Shown piece after piece: positions 1 to 10,794 of a DNA stretch of 11,780 nucleotides. The stretch is from Candidatus Omnitrophota bacterium (lineage in GTDB: Bacteria; Omnitrophota; Koll11; Gygaellales; JAQTUY01). The position numbers and the translations under genes are program-made. The DNA lies in NCBI GenBank assembly GCA_028707105.1, contig JAQTUY010000026.1:1-11780 (forward strand), in the 5' to 3' direction. How positions within the stretch are numbered: position 1 is the stretch's first letter; each line of letters opens with the position of its first letter. Below the pieces are notes generated by a model. That model did not search any database, had not been told where the DNA came from, and saw nothing but the letters and a program-made list of their open reading frames with translations.

Positions 1-446
1 CAAAGCGGCAAAGAAGATTTTCTGGTAATAGGCGGGGACAACTTATTCAAGGAACCCCTGGTGGATTTTCTGGATTTTGCCGGGAGCAAACCGCGCAATG
101 TCTGCGTAGGCGTAGTGGACGTGAAGAAAAAACAGAGAGCGCGCCACTACGGTGTGGTGAGGCTGGACCGTTGCGGACGGATAACCGATTTCTGGGAGAA
201 GCCGGTTCATCCCAAGACCAGCCTGGTGGCGATGTGCCTGTATCATTTTCCGGCGGGGAAGTTAGAGGTGTGCAGAGAATATATGGGCAGCTGTTCCACC
301 TGCAATGATACGATAGGGCTGTACATTAACTGGCTAGTCCGTAAATACAGCGTCTACGGTTTTATTTTCAGGGATAAATGGCTGGATATTGGCAGCCACA
401 GTACTTTAAGGAAAGCCAAGAAGGACCATAAGAAAGGAGCGTATTG

Positions 447-447
<1 letters not shown>
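1..447 (+). CDS. Sugar-1-phosphate nucleotidyltransferase (RmlA-like), 5'-truncated
   Basis: The frame is open from base 1, so the visible 148 residues are the C-terminal part of a protein that begins upstream; the GTG at 61 is internal, since the conserved motif lies before it. Visible landmarks, counted from the window edge, are GGDN at 11-14 (its Asp is a Mg ligand in RmlA), WEKP at 65-68 (Glu-Lys contact the sugar phosphate in the family) and WLDIGS at 127-132 (second metal-binding Asp). These are hallmarks of the NTP_transferase fold that couples a sugar-1-phosphate to a nucleotide, releasing pyrophosphate, for cell-surface glycan synthesis in the cytoplasm. The N-terminal GxGxR nucleotide loop is off the window. 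Base specificity (dTTP, UTP or other) cannot be read from this half. Its TGA stop overlaps the metK ATG by one base, suggesting translational coupling. Confidence 0.85.
433..439 (+). promoter_or_regulatory. Ribosome binding site deciding the metK start
   Basis: AAAGGAG lies 7 bases before the ATG at 447, ideal spacing, inside the last codons of the preceding gene. A TTG at 444 is in frame but one codon closer and less favoured, so ATG 447 is chosen. The TGATG overlap means ribosomes ending the upstream gene can re-start here. Confidence 0.75.
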
Positions 448-2896
<2,449 letters not shown>

Positions 2897-2938
2897 GGTA
2901 AGCAGTAAGTTCCAGGGAGCCTAAACCGGAGGTAAAAG

Positions 2939-4618
2939 ATGAAAAGGGTATTGCCTCTTTTCTTGGCCGTTGGTTTGATAATTCTTGGGGCGCGCAGCTT
3001 CGCCTCTGCCGCTGATATAGAAGCGCAGTCTGCTATTGCCCAGGTCACGGTATACCCGGATTCGGCCCTGCTTACCCGTGTGGCTGCCTTGAAATTAAGC
3101 CCCGGAGAATATAAGGTAGTCTTCTCCGGTATTATCCCCGAGGTGGATGAGAATTCCCTGCGGGTTACGACCTCCGATACTTCCGCGGTCAAGCTTTTTG
3201 GCGCCCGGCTTAAACGGGAATACTTAAAAGATATCCCTTCGGAGCAGATCCAACAGCTCAAGGACCAGCTCCAGAAGATGCAGGATGAATTCAAAGCCCT
3301 GGAGAACACCCAGCAGGTCCTGTCGGAGAAAAAAAGTTTCCTGGATTCTTTAAGGCTTTTTACGCGCGAGCAGCTGCCTAAAGACCTGATCACCAAGGTT
3401 CCCTCGGCCAAGGAATTGGATGATACCTATGGTTTCCTGGATGGCAAGCTTAAGGAAAATTACTCCCAGGCATTAGAAAATGAATTAAAAAAGCGCGGCC
3501 TGGCCGAGAAGATCACTGCCGCCAGAAGGCAATTGGCAGAAATGTCCGGCTCGGTAGAGAAGCTCAAGAGGTCTATTACCGTAGACCTGGAAGTTGAAAA
3601 GGCCGCGACTTTTGATCTAAGTATTTCGTATCTGGTGGGCGGGGCTTATTGGGAGCCGATCTATGATGCCCGGGCCGCCTTTGACAAATCGGAAGTGGAA
3701 TTGGTCTCTCATGGTATCGTACGCCAGTCAACGGGGGAGGACTGGACGGATGTCGAGATGGTCCTGTCTACCGCCAAGCCCGCTATCGGCGGGAGGATGC
3801 CTTATGTCGATCCCTGGTTCTTAAGGCCGTATATTCCCCGGCCCGCGATGGTCGCGGAAAGCAGGGTAATGTCTAAGGCGATGATGCAGCGCCAGGCTTT
3901 TGATAAGGATGAAGAGATGCTGGCAGGGGCTGTGGATAGCCTGGAGCTGGAAGAAAAAGCCAAGTATGCCACAGTCGAGCAGAAGGGAATAGCTGTTGCG
4001 TACAAACTGCCGCGTAAGGCAAGCGCCAAATGCGACGGCTCGGATAATAAACTTGCCATATCTTCGCAGATACTCAAGGCTGATTTTGAATATTCCAGTT
4101 ACCCGAGGGCGATCTTAAGCGCTTACCTCGGCAGCCGGGTCACTAACGCGCCCGACCTGCAGCTGCTGGGCGGCAGGGTAAATATTTTCCTGGATGGTGA
4201 TTTTGTCGGGATATCCAGCATAGATAATATCGGACCGGGCGAGCAATTTGATCTTTACCTGGGCGCGGACGAGAGCGTCAAGGTCAAGAGGGAACAGGTC
4301 ACCAAGAAGGTTGATCAGACCCTGATAGCGGGTATCCCGTCTCCGGCCAAGAAGACTACCTTTAAGTATAAGTTAACGGTTGAGAATTATAAGTCCCAAA
4401 AGATAAAGGTGAAGCTTTTTGAGGCGATGCCGGTATCCGAAGATGACCGGATTAAAGTAAAGATAGACAAGGTAAGCCAGGAGCCGGCGCAGAAGGATTG
4501 GAAAGACCGTAAGGGAGTGTGGCTCTGGGAATTATCTTTGGAGCCTAAGGCAAAACAGGAAATATTTTATACCTATATAGTCGAGCATCCGCGCGAGTTG
4601 CAAATCGAGGGTTTATAG
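2939..4618 (+). CDS. Exported DUF4140/DUF4139 (MuiA-family) protein
   Basis: A 559-residue protein with an N-terminal signal-like segment: Lys-Arg at 2-3, a hydrophobic stretch at about 4-17 and a plausible Ala-X-Ala cleavage near residue 25, so it is probably exported or periplasmic. Residues 33-95 resemble DUF4140 (AQVTVYPDSALLTR, a beta-rich start). Residues 100-145 and 185-215 are charged heptad-like helices, probably coiled coil. Residues 222 to the end resemble DUF4139: YLVGGAYWEPIYD at 231-243, then a short SHG...STGEDWTDVE block, ending in the typical FYTYIVEHP strand. The family is called mucoidy inhibitor MuiA, but its biochemical role is unknown; no catalytic motif is evident. ATG 2939 is supported by GGAGG at 2928-2932. 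It ends two bases before the phosphofructokinase gene, so it probably shares its transcript, although no functional link is obvious. Confidence 0.88.
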   Translation: MKRVLPLFLAVGLIILGARSFASAADIEAQSAIAQVTVYPDSALLTRVAALKLSPGEYKVVFSGIIPEVDENSLRVTTSDTSAVKLFGARLKREYLKDIPSEQIQQLKDQLQKMQDEFKALENTQQVLSEKKSFLDSLRLFTREQLPKDLITKVPSAKELDDTYGFLDGKLKENYSQALENELKKRGLAEKITAARRQLAEMSGSVEKLKRSITVDLEVEKAATFDLSISYLVGGAYWEPIYDARAAFDKSEVELVSHGIVRQSTGEDWTDVEMVLSTAKPAIGGRMPYVDPWFLRPYIPRPAMVAESRVMSKAMMQRQAFDKDEEMLAGAVDSLELEEKAKYATVEQKGIAVAYKLPRKASAKCDGSDNKLAISSQILKADFEYSSYPRAILSAYLGSRVTNAPDLQLLGGRVNIFLDGDFVGISSIDNIGPGEQFDLYLGADESVKVKREQVTKKVDQTLIAGIPSPAKKTTFKYKLTVENYKSQKIKVKLFEAMPVSEDDRIKVKIDKVSQEPAQKDWKDRKGVWLWELSLEPKAKQEIFYTYIVEHPRELQIEGL

Positions 4619-4620
4619 TT

Positions 4621-5586
4621 ATGGCAATCAAGAAGATCGCAGTCTTGACTACCGGCGGTGATGCCCCGGGTATGAATCCGGCTATCCGCAGCGTGGTGCG
4701 TTGCGCGATAAGCAAGGATTTGGAAGTCTATGGGGTCATCCGCGGCTGGTGGGGTTTGATCAAGAACGATATGCAGCCTATGGGGCATCATTCCGTATCC
4801 GGTATCATAAATCAGGGCGGGACTGTCCTTAAGACCGCGCGCTGCAGCGAATTCTTTACCGAGGAAGGCCAGAAAAAGGCGCAGGAGAACCTTAAAAAAA
4901 ATAATATTGACGCTATGGTCGTCATCGGCGGAAACGGAAGCTTCAAGGCCGCGCATAGTTTTTTTGAAAAATATAAATTCCCTTGTATCGGCCTTGCCGC
5001 CTCCATCGATAACGATATTAGCGGAATGGATAATACCGTCGGAGCGGATACGGCTGTCAATACCGCGCTTGTCGCCATAGATAATATACGCGATACCTCC
5101 ACTTCAATGGAGAGGATCTTTGTCGTGGAGGTAATGGGCCGGGACAGCGGATTCCTGGCGCTGGCTGTGGCATTAGGAGGCGGGTGCGAAGAGGTGATCA
5201 TCCCGGAAAGGAAATTTGACCTGGATGCGATATGCCGGGACGCCGTCAACGGCAATATTAAAGGCAAGGCCAGCTGGATCATTATTGTCGCCGAGGGGGC
5301 GGGGAAGGCCGAGGATATTGCCCGAAAGATCGCTGAAAAAACCGGCCTTGAGACCCGCGCCGTAGTAATAGGGCACGTTCAGCGCGGCGGCCGGCCGACC
5401 GCTTACAGCAGGGACTGGGCATTGCGCCTGGGAAAGGCGGCGGTTGACAGTCTGATGGAAGGCAAATCCGATATGGCGGTGGGTATCCATTCCAATGAAG
5501 TCGTGACCGTGGATTTTGAAACAGCGATACAAAAGAAAGAATTGCGCGTAGAGGAAGTGTATAACTTGATAAAAATACTAACCTAG
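4621..5586 (+). CDS. pfkA: 6-phosphofructokinase, with Asn at the nucleotide-site Asp
   Basis: Phosphorylates fructose 6-phosphate to fructose 1,6-bisphosphate, the committed step of glycolysis. At 321 residues it matches the short bacterial PfkA type (E. coli 320). Visible motifs are TTGGDAPGMNP at 10-20, SIDND at 128-132 with catalytic Asp130 and Asp132 (E. coli Asp127/129), Arg165, VMGR at 171-174, Glu225, Arg246, and GHVQRGG at 251-257 with His252 and Arg255; the sugar-phosphate site is thus complete. Differences are GGNGS at 103-107 where E. coli has GGDGS (Asp103, at the Mg-nucleotide site), Ser128 for Thr125, and Trp43 for Tyr41. Gly106 is kept, which in this superfamily usually goes with ATP rather than pyrophosphate use. 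GAGGG at 4607-4611 serves as a ribosome site across the upstream stop. The aldolase follows after 9 bases. Confidence 0.92.
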   Translation: MAIKKIAVLTTGGDAPGMNPAIRSVVRCAISKDLEVYGVIRGWWGLIKNDMQPMGHHSVSGIINQGGTVLKTARCSEFFTEEGQKKAQENLKKNNIDAMVVIGGNGSFKAAHSFFEKYKFPCIGLAASIDNDISGMDNTVGADTAVNTALVAIDNIRDTSTSMERIFVVEVMGRDSGFLALAVALGGGCEEVIIPERKFDLDAICRDAVNGNIKGKASWIIIVAEGAGKAEDIARKIAEKTGLETRAVVIGHVQRGGRPTAYSRDWALRLGKAAVDSLMEGKSDMAVGIHSNEVVTVDFETAIQKKELRVEEVYNLIKILT

Positions 5587-5590
5587 GAGA
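5585..5590 (+). promoter_or_regulatory. Ribosome binding site of the aldolase gene, overlapping the pfkA stop
   Basis: AGGAGA begins within the TAG stop (5584-5586) of the phosphofructokinase gene and sits about 6 bases before the ATG at 5596. The arrangement ties translation of the two glycolytic genes together and supports this start codon. Confidence 0.7.
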
Positions 5591-5595
5591 ATTAG

Positions 5596-6921
5596 ATGGG
5601 AAGGAAACCGCAGGATATACAAAATTTAGCGATGGAATTGATCATGGCCGACGACGCATCTCTGAAAAAGGAGATCCAGAAGAAGATACTCGGCATTGCC
5701 TATAAGAAAGGGATCTATCTTTCCAGTATCCACGATCTTTATATGGCCAGGGGCAGGGGTGAATATGACGGTTTCACCGTCCCGGCGATAAATTTAAGGT
5801 CTATGACCTATGACCTGGCCCGCGCGCTGTTTCGGGTAGCCAGGAAGAATAATTCCGGGGCGTTCATTTTTGAGATCGCCAAGTCCGAGATGGGCTATAC
5901 GGCTCAGCCTCCGGCGGAATACTCAGGTGTCGTGCTCGCGGCCGCGATAAAGGAAGGCTACAGGGGCCCGGTATTCATCCAGGCCGACCATACCCAGGCC
6001 AACGCCAAGAAATACGCGGAGAATCCGGAAAAGGAAATAGAGACGCTTCAGGCGCTTATCGCCGACGCGGTTGAGAACGGTTTTTACAATATCGATATCG
6101 ATTCATCGACCCTGGTCGATCTTTCTAAATCGGATATAAAGAAACAGCAGAAGGCCAATTATGAAGTATGCGCCAAGCTCACCCAGTTCATCCGCCGCAT
6201 CGAGCCCAAGGGCGTGACTGTTTCCGTAGGCGGGGAGATCGGGGAAGTCGGGCATCAGAATTCTACTCCCGAAGACCTGCGCGCGTTCATGGAAGGTTTT
6301 AAGGAGAGGCTGCGCAAGGGCTTGATCGGTATCAGTAAGATATCCATCCAGACCGGCACCTCCCACGGCGGAGTGGTATTACCTGACGGTTCGATAGCCC
6401 AGGTGAAGCTTGATTTTGACACGCTTAAGAACCTCTCCGCGCTCGCCGTTAAGGAATTCGGCCTGGGCGGAGCGGTCCAGCACGGGGCTTCTACACTGCC
6501 TTCAGACATGTTTAACAAATTCCCTGAAGTAGGGACTGCCGAAGTCCATCTGGCCACAGAATTCCAGAATATGATCTTTGACAGCAAGCATTTTCCCGCG
6601 GAATTAAAGGCCAGGATATACGAATGGCTTAAAACGAACGCCGCTAATGAAAGAAAAGAAGGCGAGACAGACGAGCAATTTTTCTATAAGACCCGTAAGA
6701 AAGCTCTTGGGCCGTTCAAGAAGGAGATCATGTCCCTGTCTCAAGCCATTCGTGACGCTATCGCGGCGGATATCGAGGCAAGGTTTGAATTTTTATTCAA
6801 GCAGTTACAGGCTGTAAATAATAGAGAGGTCGTGGATAAATTCATCGCTTTAAAACGCGTGATCGTGCGTAAGAGAAAAGAAGGGGCGGAGGTAGTGCAC
6901 GACGGCGAAGGCGCGGATTAA
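5596..6921 (+). CDS. fba: Class II (metal-dependent) ketose-bisphosphate aldolase, atypical long form
   Basis: A TIM-barrel aldolase expected to cleave fructose 1,6-bisphosphate into dihydroxyacetone phosphate and glyceraldehyde 3-phosphate, using an active-site metal. The class II pattern is visible: ADH at 130-132 (catalytic Asp131, ligand His132), GGEIGEVG at 212-219 (Glu214), GTSHGG at 254-259 (His257) and GAVQHGAST at 292-300 (His296), in the order of the known ligands. The protein is 441 residues, against roughly 285-360 for common FbaA/GatY types; the extra length is about 60 N-terminal residues and a charged helical C-terminal part after about 335. Parts of the barrel also recall the KbaZ/GatZ tagatose-bisphosphate proteins, but the full ligand set argues for a real catalyst. 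The phosphofructokinase gene directly upstream makes fructose bisphosphate the likeliest substrate; tagatose bisphosphate remains possible. Confidence 0.8.
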   Translation: MGRKPQDIQNLAMELIMADDASLKKEIQKKILGIAYKKGIYLSSIHDLYMARGRGEYDGFTVPAINLRSMTYDLARALFRVARKNNSGAFIFEIAKSEMGYTAQPPAEYSGVVLAAAIKEGYRGPVFIQADHTQANAKKYAENPEKEIETLQALIADAVENGFYNIDIDSSTLVDLSKSDIKKQQKANYEVCAKLTQFIRRIEPKGVTVSVGGEIGEVGHQNSTPEDLRAFMEGFKERLRKGLIGISKISIQTGTSHGGVVLPDGSIAQVKLDFDTLKNLSALAVKEFGLGGAVQHGASTLPSDMFNKFPEVGTAEVHLATEFQNMIFDSKHFPAELKARIYEWLKTNAANERKEGETDEQFFYKTRKKALGPFKKEIMSLSQAIRDAIAADIEARFEFLFKQLQAVNNREVVDKFIALKRVIVRKRKEGAEVVHDGEGAD

Positions 6922-6956
6922 GTTTCGCGCGCTCTATCAGTTTAAGGAGAAAAATT

Positions 6957-8609
6957 ATGCGTTCGGACAAGGTTAAAAGGGGTTTAGAGCGTATCCCGCA
7001 TCGCGCGCTTTTGCACGCTACGGGCCTGGGCAAAAAAGACCTGGATAGGCCGTTTATCGGGGTGGCCACGTCGTTTACCGACTTGATACCCGGCCATGTG
7101 GGGATGCGCGATTTTGAGCGCTTTATCGAGCGGGGGGTATGTTACGGCGGCGGGACTCCTTTTTTCTTCGGCATTCCCGGCATCTGTGACGGTATCGCGA
7201 TGGGTCATCTGGGGATGTGCTATCCTATGGCGTTACGGGAGCTCGTGGCCGACACTATAGAAACGGTTTGCAACGCCCATCAATTAGACGGTATTGTCTG
7301 TCTGACTAACTGCGATAAGATAACCCCCGGTATGATCATGGGCGTGGCGCGGTTGAATATCCCGGCGATAATCGTGACAGCCGGGCCGATGATGGGCGGG
7401 CATTTTAATAAGAGAAGGTTAGCTTTTGTGCATGATACTTATGAAGCGCTGGGCCAGGCTAAGAAGGGCCAGATCTCCGCGGAAGAATTAGCTTGTGTTG
7501 AGATGGAGGCTTGTCCCGGAGCCGGATCATGCCAGGGGTTATATACGGCAAACACCATGGCTTGTCTTACCGAGACGATGGGAATGTCTCTTCCCGGCTG
7601 CGGCACAGCTTTGGCGGTTTCCGCCAAGAAGCGCCGCATCGCCCAGGCCAGCGGCGAACGCATCGTGGAAATGGTAAAGAAAGACATAAAGCCGCGCGAT
7701 ATCATGACCAGGAAATCCATTGAGAACGCTATTGTCGTGGATATGGCATTAGGCGGCTCAAGCAATACGGTCCTGCATCTTATGGCGATCAGCCATGAAC
7801 TTGGGCTGGACCTGTCCCTGGAGACTTTCGACCGGATCGGTAAGAAGACGCCGCATATTACGAATATCGAACCTGCGGGCGAGTATTTTATGGAAGATTT
7901 AGAATACGCCGGAGGCATCCCGGCAGTGCTTAAGAGATTGAAGGGTAAATTGCATAATGTTAAGACTGCCAGCGGCCGGATGATCTATGATATCGCTTCC
8001 GAAGCCACGATTTACGACGAGGATGTTATCCGAACGGTTGACAAAGCTTATCATAAACAGGGCGGGATCGCTGTTTTGTCCGGAAATCTTGCTCCCGACG
8101 GGGCAGTGGTTAAACAGGCGGCAGTTTCCCCCAAGATGATGAAGTTCCAGGGTAAGGCTAAGGTTTTTAACCGCGAAGAAGAAGCGATGAAGGCGATCCT
8201 CGCGGGTAAGATCAAAGGCGGGGATGTGGTGGTTATCCGTTACGAAGGGCCCGCGGGAGGCCCGGGGATGCGCGAGATGCTCGCGCCTACCGCGACCATC
8301 GTAGGCATGGGCCTGTCTGAGTCTGTGGCTTTGATCACGGACGGAAGGTTCTCCGGCGGCACTAAGGGCCCTTGCATCGGGCATATTTCTCCCGAGGCCA
8401 GCGCCGGCGGGCCGATAGCCATTTTAAAAGATAACGATATTATTTGCATCGATATACCGAACAGGAAATTGGAAGTTAAATTAAGTGGCGCAGAGATCAG
8501 GAACAGGTTTAAAGGATGGAAGGCTGTCCCGCCTAAGATCAAGACGGGGTATCTATCCCGTTATCACAGGCTGGTCAGCTCGGCGGATAAAGGAGCGGTT
8601 TTAAAATGA
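6957..8609 (+). CDS. ilvD: Dihydroxy-acid dehydratase
   Basis: Dehydrates 2,3-dihydroxy-isovalerate and 2,3-dihydroxy-3-methylvalerate to the 2-oxo acids that precede valine and isoleucine; an iron-sulphur, Mg-dependent cytoplasmic enzyme. The 550 residues match the family. Seen motifs are NCDKITPGM at 118-126 (cluster Cys119 and Lys121), [12 protein letters not shown] at 190-201 (cluster Cys192), [11 protein letters not shown] from about 431, and [11 protein letters not shown] from about 461. At the position where the [2Fe-2S] subgroup has Pro-Cys-Asn this protein has PGH (45-47), as in E. coli IlvD; a further Cys77 lies in GICDGIAMG, a place where many bacterial homologues also have Cys. 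This points to the oxygen-sensitive [4Fe-4S] type. AAGGAG at 6944-6949 supports the ATG. It opens the ilv set and overlaps ilvB by four bases. Confidence 0.97.
   Translation: MRSDKVKRGLERIPHRALLHATGLGKKDLDRPFIGVATSFTDLIPGHVGMRDFERFIERGVCYGGGTPFFFGIPGICDGIAMGHLGMCYPMALRELVADTIETVCNAHQLDGIVCLTNCDKITPGMIMGVARLNIPAIIVTAGPMMGGHFNKRRLAFVHDTYEALGQAKKGQISAEELACVEMEACPGAGSCQGLYTANTMACLTETMGMSLPGCGTALAVSAKKRRIAQASGERIVEMVKKDIKPRDIMTRKSIENAIVVDMALGGSSNTVLHLMAISHELGLDLSLETFDRIGKKTPHITNIEPAGEYFMEDLEYAGGIPAVLKRLKGKLHNVKTASGRMIYDIASEATIYDEDVIRTVDKAYHKQGGIAVLSGNLAPDGAVVKQAAVSPKMMKFQGKAKVFNREEEAMKAILAGKIKGGDVVVIRYEGPAGGPGMREMLAPTATIVGMGLSESVALITDGRFSGGTKGPCIGHISPEASAGGPIAILKDNDIICIDIPNRKLEVKLSGAEIRNRFKGWKAVPPKIKTGYLSRYHRLVSSADKGAVLK
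8591..8595 (+). promoter_or_regulatory. Ribosome binding site of ilvB inside ilvD
   Basis: AGGAG lies 10 bases before the ATG at 8606, within the final codons of ilvD. The ATGA overlap (start 8606-8608, ilvD stop 8607-8609) suggests coupled translation and supports this start over downstream alternatives. Confidence 0.65.
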
Positions 8610-10270
8610 CAGGAGCGCAAATATTACTTGAATCTTTAAAGCGCGAAGGCGTGGATGTGCTCTTCGGTTATCCCGGAGGCCAGGTCCTGCCCATACTCGA
8701 TAAGATATACGATTCGGATATCCGGTTCATCCTGGTGCGCCACGAGCAGGGCGCAGCCCATGCGGCGGACGGGTATTCCCGCGCCACCGGCAAGGTGGGG
8801 GTGTGTCTGGCCACATCCGGGCCCGGGGCGACCAACCTTGTTACGGGTATCGCCAATGCCTATATGGACTCTATACCTATGGTAGCGATAACCGGACAGG
8901 TAAAGAGCTTCCTGATCGGCAACGATGCTTTCCAGGAAGCCGATGTTACCGGCATCACCCGGCCCATCACCAAACATAATTATCTGGTTAAGGACGTCAA
9001 GGAACTAGCCAGGATAGTAAGGGAGGCTTTTTATGTCGCCTCTACCGGCAGGCCCGGCCCGGTGTTAATAGATATTCCCTCGGATGTGCAGATGCAGGAT
9101 ACGGAATTTATCTGGCCCGAAGAAGTGGTCATGCGGGGCTATAAGCCGACCATCTTCGGACACCCCGGGCAGATAAAGAAGGCCGCTAAACTGATAAGCG
9201 AAGCGAAGAAGCCCATTATTTACGCCGGCGGCGGGGTCATTACATCCGCGGCCCACCAGGAATTAAAGGAGCTGGCCGAAAAGATCAAGGCGCCGGTAGT
9301 GATGACCATGATGGGCCTGGGCGCTTTTCCGGGCACGCATGAACTTTCACTCGGGATGCTCGGTATGCACGGCACAGCTTACGCTAACCATGCCATAATG
9401 AATGCCGATCTTATTATAGCGGTAGGCGCGCGCTTTGACGACCGCGTGACCGGCAGGCTTGATGCCTTTGCCCGTAATGCCAGGGTAATACATATTGATA
9501 TCGACCCGGCGTCCATCAGCAAGAACGTGAATGTGGATATTCCGATAGTCGGGGATGCCAAGAACGTGCTGGGACAATTGCTCCAGGAAATAAGCGCGCC
9601 TTCCGATACCGAGGAGTGGTTTAAGACTATCAATGCCTGGAGGAAGAAGCATCCGCTTACCTATAAAGACGGGGGCAAGATCAAACCCCAATATGTAATA
9701 GAGCAGCTCTATGAAGCCACCAAGGGGGATGCGATCATCGCTACTGAAGTAGGCCAAAACCAGATGTGGGCCTGCCAGTGGTATAAATATAAGGATCCGC
9801 GTTCATTCATATCCAGCGGCGGACTGGGCACAATGGGCTTTGGCCTGCCCGCGGCAATGGGGGCAAAGGTCGGCTGCCCGGATAAGACGGTCATTGATAT
9901 TGCCGGGGATGGCTCTATCCAGATGAATATCCAGGAGTTAATGACTTGTGTCGCTAATAAAATAAACGTGAAGGTGGCGATACTGAACAACGGATACCTG
10001 GGCATGGTAAGGCAATGGCAGGAGTTGTTCTATAAGCATCGCTATTCGCAGACCACGCTGCATAATCCGGATTTCGTCAAGCTCGCGGAAAGCTACGGGG
10101 CTATCGGTATACGCGTTACCAGGAAAGAGGATGTTCGAGCGGCCATCGATAAGGCCCTGGCCATAGATAATACCGTGTTTATTGATTTTCACATCGAACC
10201 TGAGGAGAACGTATTTCCGATGGTACCGGCGGGCGAGGCGATAGATAAAATGATAGGCGGGCTGGCATAA
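8606..10270 (+). CDS. ilvB: Acetolactate synthase, large catalytic subunit
   Basis: Thiamine-diphosphate enzyme that condenses two pyruvates to 2-acetolactate, or pyruvate with 2-oxobutyrate to 2-aceto-2-hydroxybutyrate, the first common step to valine, leucine and isoleucine. At 554 residues it is of normal length. The three-domain plan is visible: N-terminal PYR domain with catalytic Glu47 in [13 protein letters not shown], a central FAD-type domain ([10 protein letters not shown] around residue 275), and a C-terminal ThDP domain with GDGS at 434-437 running to NNG at 461-463. The Q-W pair in [10 protein letters not shown] just after it is typical of anabolic AHAS rather than of pyruvate oxidase or oxalyl-CoA decarboxylase. 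The regulatory subunit gene follows with a one-base overlap, again pointing to the biosynthetic, feedback-controlled form rather than a fermentative AlsS. Confidence 0.97.
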   Translation: MTGAQILLESLKREGVDVLFGYPGGQVLPILDKIYDSDIRFILVRHEQGAAHAADGYSRATGKVGVCLATSGPGATNLVTGIANAYMDSIPMVAITGQVKSFLIGNDAFQEADVTGITRPITKHNYLVKDVKELARIVREAFYVASTGRPGPVLIDIPSDVQMQDTEFIWPEEVVMRGYKPTIFGHPGQIKKAAKLISEAKKPIIYAGGGVITSAAHQELKELAEKIKAPVVMTMMGLGAFPGTHELSLGMLGMHGTAYANHAIMNADLIIAVGARFDDRVTGRLDAFARNARVIHIDIDPASISKNVNVDIPIVGDAKNVLGQLLQEISAPSDTEEWFKTINAWRKKHPLTYKDGGKIKPQYVIEQLYEATKGDAIIATEVGQNQMWACQWYKYKDPRSFISSGGLGTMGFGLPAAMGAKVGCPDKTVIDIAGDGSIQMNIQELMTCVANKINVKVAILNNGYLGMVRQWQELFYKHRYSQTTLHNPDFVKLAESYGAIGIRVTRKEDVRAAIDKALAIDNTVFIDFHIEPEENVFPMVPAGEAIDKMIGGLA

Positions 10271-10740
10271 TGAGGCACACGATAGCGGTTTTAGTGGATA
10301 ATAAGTTCGGGGTACTGGCGCGAGTGGCGGGGTTGTTCAGCGCCAGGGGCTATAACATCGCCTCTTTAGCGGTGAGCGAGACCTTGGACCCGGCCGTATC
10401 CTATATGACGATAGTGGTGGAAGCCGAGGATGAACGCGTGCTGGAGCAGGTTAAAAAACAGCTCAACAAGCTTATCGACGTGATCACAGTCACCGATTTT
10501 ACCAAGAAAGAGCATGTCGAAAGAGAATTGATACTGGTCAAGGTCAGTTATTCGGCTAAGGAAAAGGCTAAGTTGGAAAGCCTGATAAGCAAGCACATCG
10601 CCAAGATCGTCTATCATAAGGGTGATACGGCGATCGTGGAGGCGGTAGGCGACCAGCATCAGATCAAGCAGCTGCTTGAAGCGCTGGAGCAGTTCGGTAT
10701 CAAGGAATTAGCCAGGACCGGCAGGATTGCGATAGCCTAA
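10270..10740 (+). CDS. ilvN: Acetolactate synthase, small regulatory subunit
   Basis: Regulatory partner of the preceding gene product; in the family it binds the end-product amino acid (usually valine) and stimulates the catalytic subunit. The 156 residues match the IlvH/IlvN length. Residues 2-75 form an ACT domain starting HTIAVLVDNKFGVLARVAGL, with GYNIASLAVSET; the second half, from about RELILVKV, is the C-terminal domain typical of these subunits. The ATG shares a base with the ilvB TAA stop (TAATG), the arrangement expected for a fixed subunit ratio. The upstream ribosome site is weak, so translation probably depends on ribosomes finishing ilvB. The symbol ilvN is used for the generic small subunit; ilvH would be equally valid. 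Confidence 0.95.
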   Translation: MRHTIAVLVDNKFGVLARVAGLFSARGYNIASLAVSETLDPAVSYMTIVVEAEDERVLEQVKKQLNKLIDVITVTDFTKKEHVERELILVKVSYSAKEKAKLESLISKHIAKIVYHKGDTAIVEAVGDQHQIKQLLEALEQFGIKELARTGRIAIA

Positions 10741-10782
10741 GCGAAAAATTCCGGGCAAGGCAGATCAAACAGATCATTAATT

Positions 10783-10789
10783 AAGGAGG
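10783..10789 (+). promoter_or_regulatory. Strong ribosome binding site of ilvC
   Basis: AAGGAGG, close to a perfect anti-16S match, ends 5 bases before the ATG at 10795. It is the best Shine-Dalgarno in the window and lies in the longest gap (54 bases), consistent with strong independent translation of ilvC. I see no hairpin or clear promoter in the rest of the gap. Confidence 0.75.
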
Positions 10790-10794
10790 AGAAA

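Noticed and set aside
61..63. GTG at 61 as the start of the first gene.
   Set aside because: The frame is open to base 1 and the conserved GGDN motif lies upstream of this codon, so the gene starts before the window.
6911..6930. GCGCG/CGCGC inverted repeat around the aldolase stop as a terminator.
   Set aside because: Five base pairs with a 10-base loop and no following T run; partly inside coding sequence.
10755..10775. Short direct repeat of AGATCA in the ilvN-ilvC gap as an operator.
   Set aside because: A six-base repeat a few bases apart is expected by chance, shows no dyad symmetry of operator size, and has no other support.
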